The notes beneath the pieces were generated by a model. It made no database searches. It worked only from the letters and a program-made list of their open reading frames with translations, and was not told where the DNA came from. 64,000 nucleotides of DNA, taken from assembly GCF_040111675.1 (NCBI RefSeq), contig NZ_CP157794.1, positions 4,547,501 to 4,611,500 of the forward strand, given 5' to 3'. Each line of letters starts with the position of its first letter. Position 1 is the first letter of the stretch. This DNA comes from Salinarimonas sp. (GTDB lineage Bacteria > Pseudomonadota > Alphaproteobacteria > Rhizobiales > Beijerinckiaceae). Below are positions 63,961 to 64,000 of this stretch, piece after piece. A program made the translations under genes and the position numbers.

Positions 63961-64000
63961 GATGAGCTCGCATTCGCATTTCCGCCTCCGCAGGAACCTC
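63961..64000 (+). CDS. Possible start of a further gene, cut by the window end
   Basis: ATG at 63961 opens a frame (MSSHSHFRLRRNL) that runs off the window. Ribosome binding site is not evident. The basic start might be the n-region of a signal peptide. No product can be named. Confidence 0.3.

Overview
The window looks like a chromosomal segment of a very GC-rich alphaproteobacterium, most likely in the Hyphomicrobiales (Rhizobiales). This rests on gene order and families: purL-bolA-grxD, rpoN-hpf-ptsN, a ctaC-ctaD-ctaB-coxF-ctaG-ctaE cluster followed by DUF983 and SURF1, methylsuccinyl-CoA dehydrogenase of the ethylmalonyl-CoA pathway, HWE-type kinases, DUF2336, a perfect CtrA box and EcfG-like promoters. 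A relative of Methylobacterium or Salinarimonas is a guess from this content. I saw no rRNA, tRNA, CRISPR array, prophage or transposase.

Layout. 0-3.4 kb: a CobW GTPase, a secreted PQQ-type sugar dehydrogenase, and two small stress-type genes. 3.5-7.7 kb: aconitase, divergent from ccmA-ccmB. 7.9-14.6 kb: an orphan small protein, a two-domain nitrilase-fold protein of unknown role, methylsuccinyl-CoA dehydrogenase, a zinc alcohol dehydrogenase and a PIN toxin-antitoxin pair. 14.6-19.4 kb: a response regulator, a CheB-CheR-HWE kinase gene cut by an in-frame TGA, and DUF2336. 19.5-27 kb: thpR, a Cys-cluster protein, grxD, bolA, purL, ptsN, hpf and rpoN. 27-38.4 kb: small stress proteins, OsmC, TerC, two receiver proteins, an MscS channel gene cut by an in-frame TAG, recQ, a hybrid kinase, a DMT transporter and YihY. 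38.4-45.2 kb: the aa3 cytochrome oxidase cluster. 45.5-50.5 kb: an IalB-like protein, a lipoprotein, an EAL protein and MarR. 50.5-57.4 kb: flagellar genes motE-DUF6468-fliM-fliL, divergent from flgF-flgG-flgA-flgH. 57.8-64 kb: nadE, an ethylene-receptor-like hybrid kinase, pheA, kdsB and a membrane-anchored cytochrome c.

The main regulatory observations are in intergenic DNA. The fliL-flgF gap carries a perfect CtrA box, a palindrome resembling a FlbD (ftr) site, and a near-consensus sigma-54 promoter at the spacing of an enhancer-dependent promoter. This matches the Caulobacter-type flagellar hierarchy, and rpoN is also in the window. Four genes have GGAAC-N16/17-(C/G)GT(T/A) sequences resembling EcfG general-stress promoters. 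A FixK/FNR-type box lies upstream of ctaC. Several intergenic gaps hold modular inverted repeats.

The most notable coding features are a histidine kinase whose N-terminus keeps all six residues I compared with plant ETR1, at a constant offset; a nitrilase-fold protein with a 235-residue N-terminal region I cannot assign; and two otherwise intact genes interrupted by single in-frame stops. Long open frames antisense to acnA, the cta cluster and the flagellar genes are treated as by-products of high GC.
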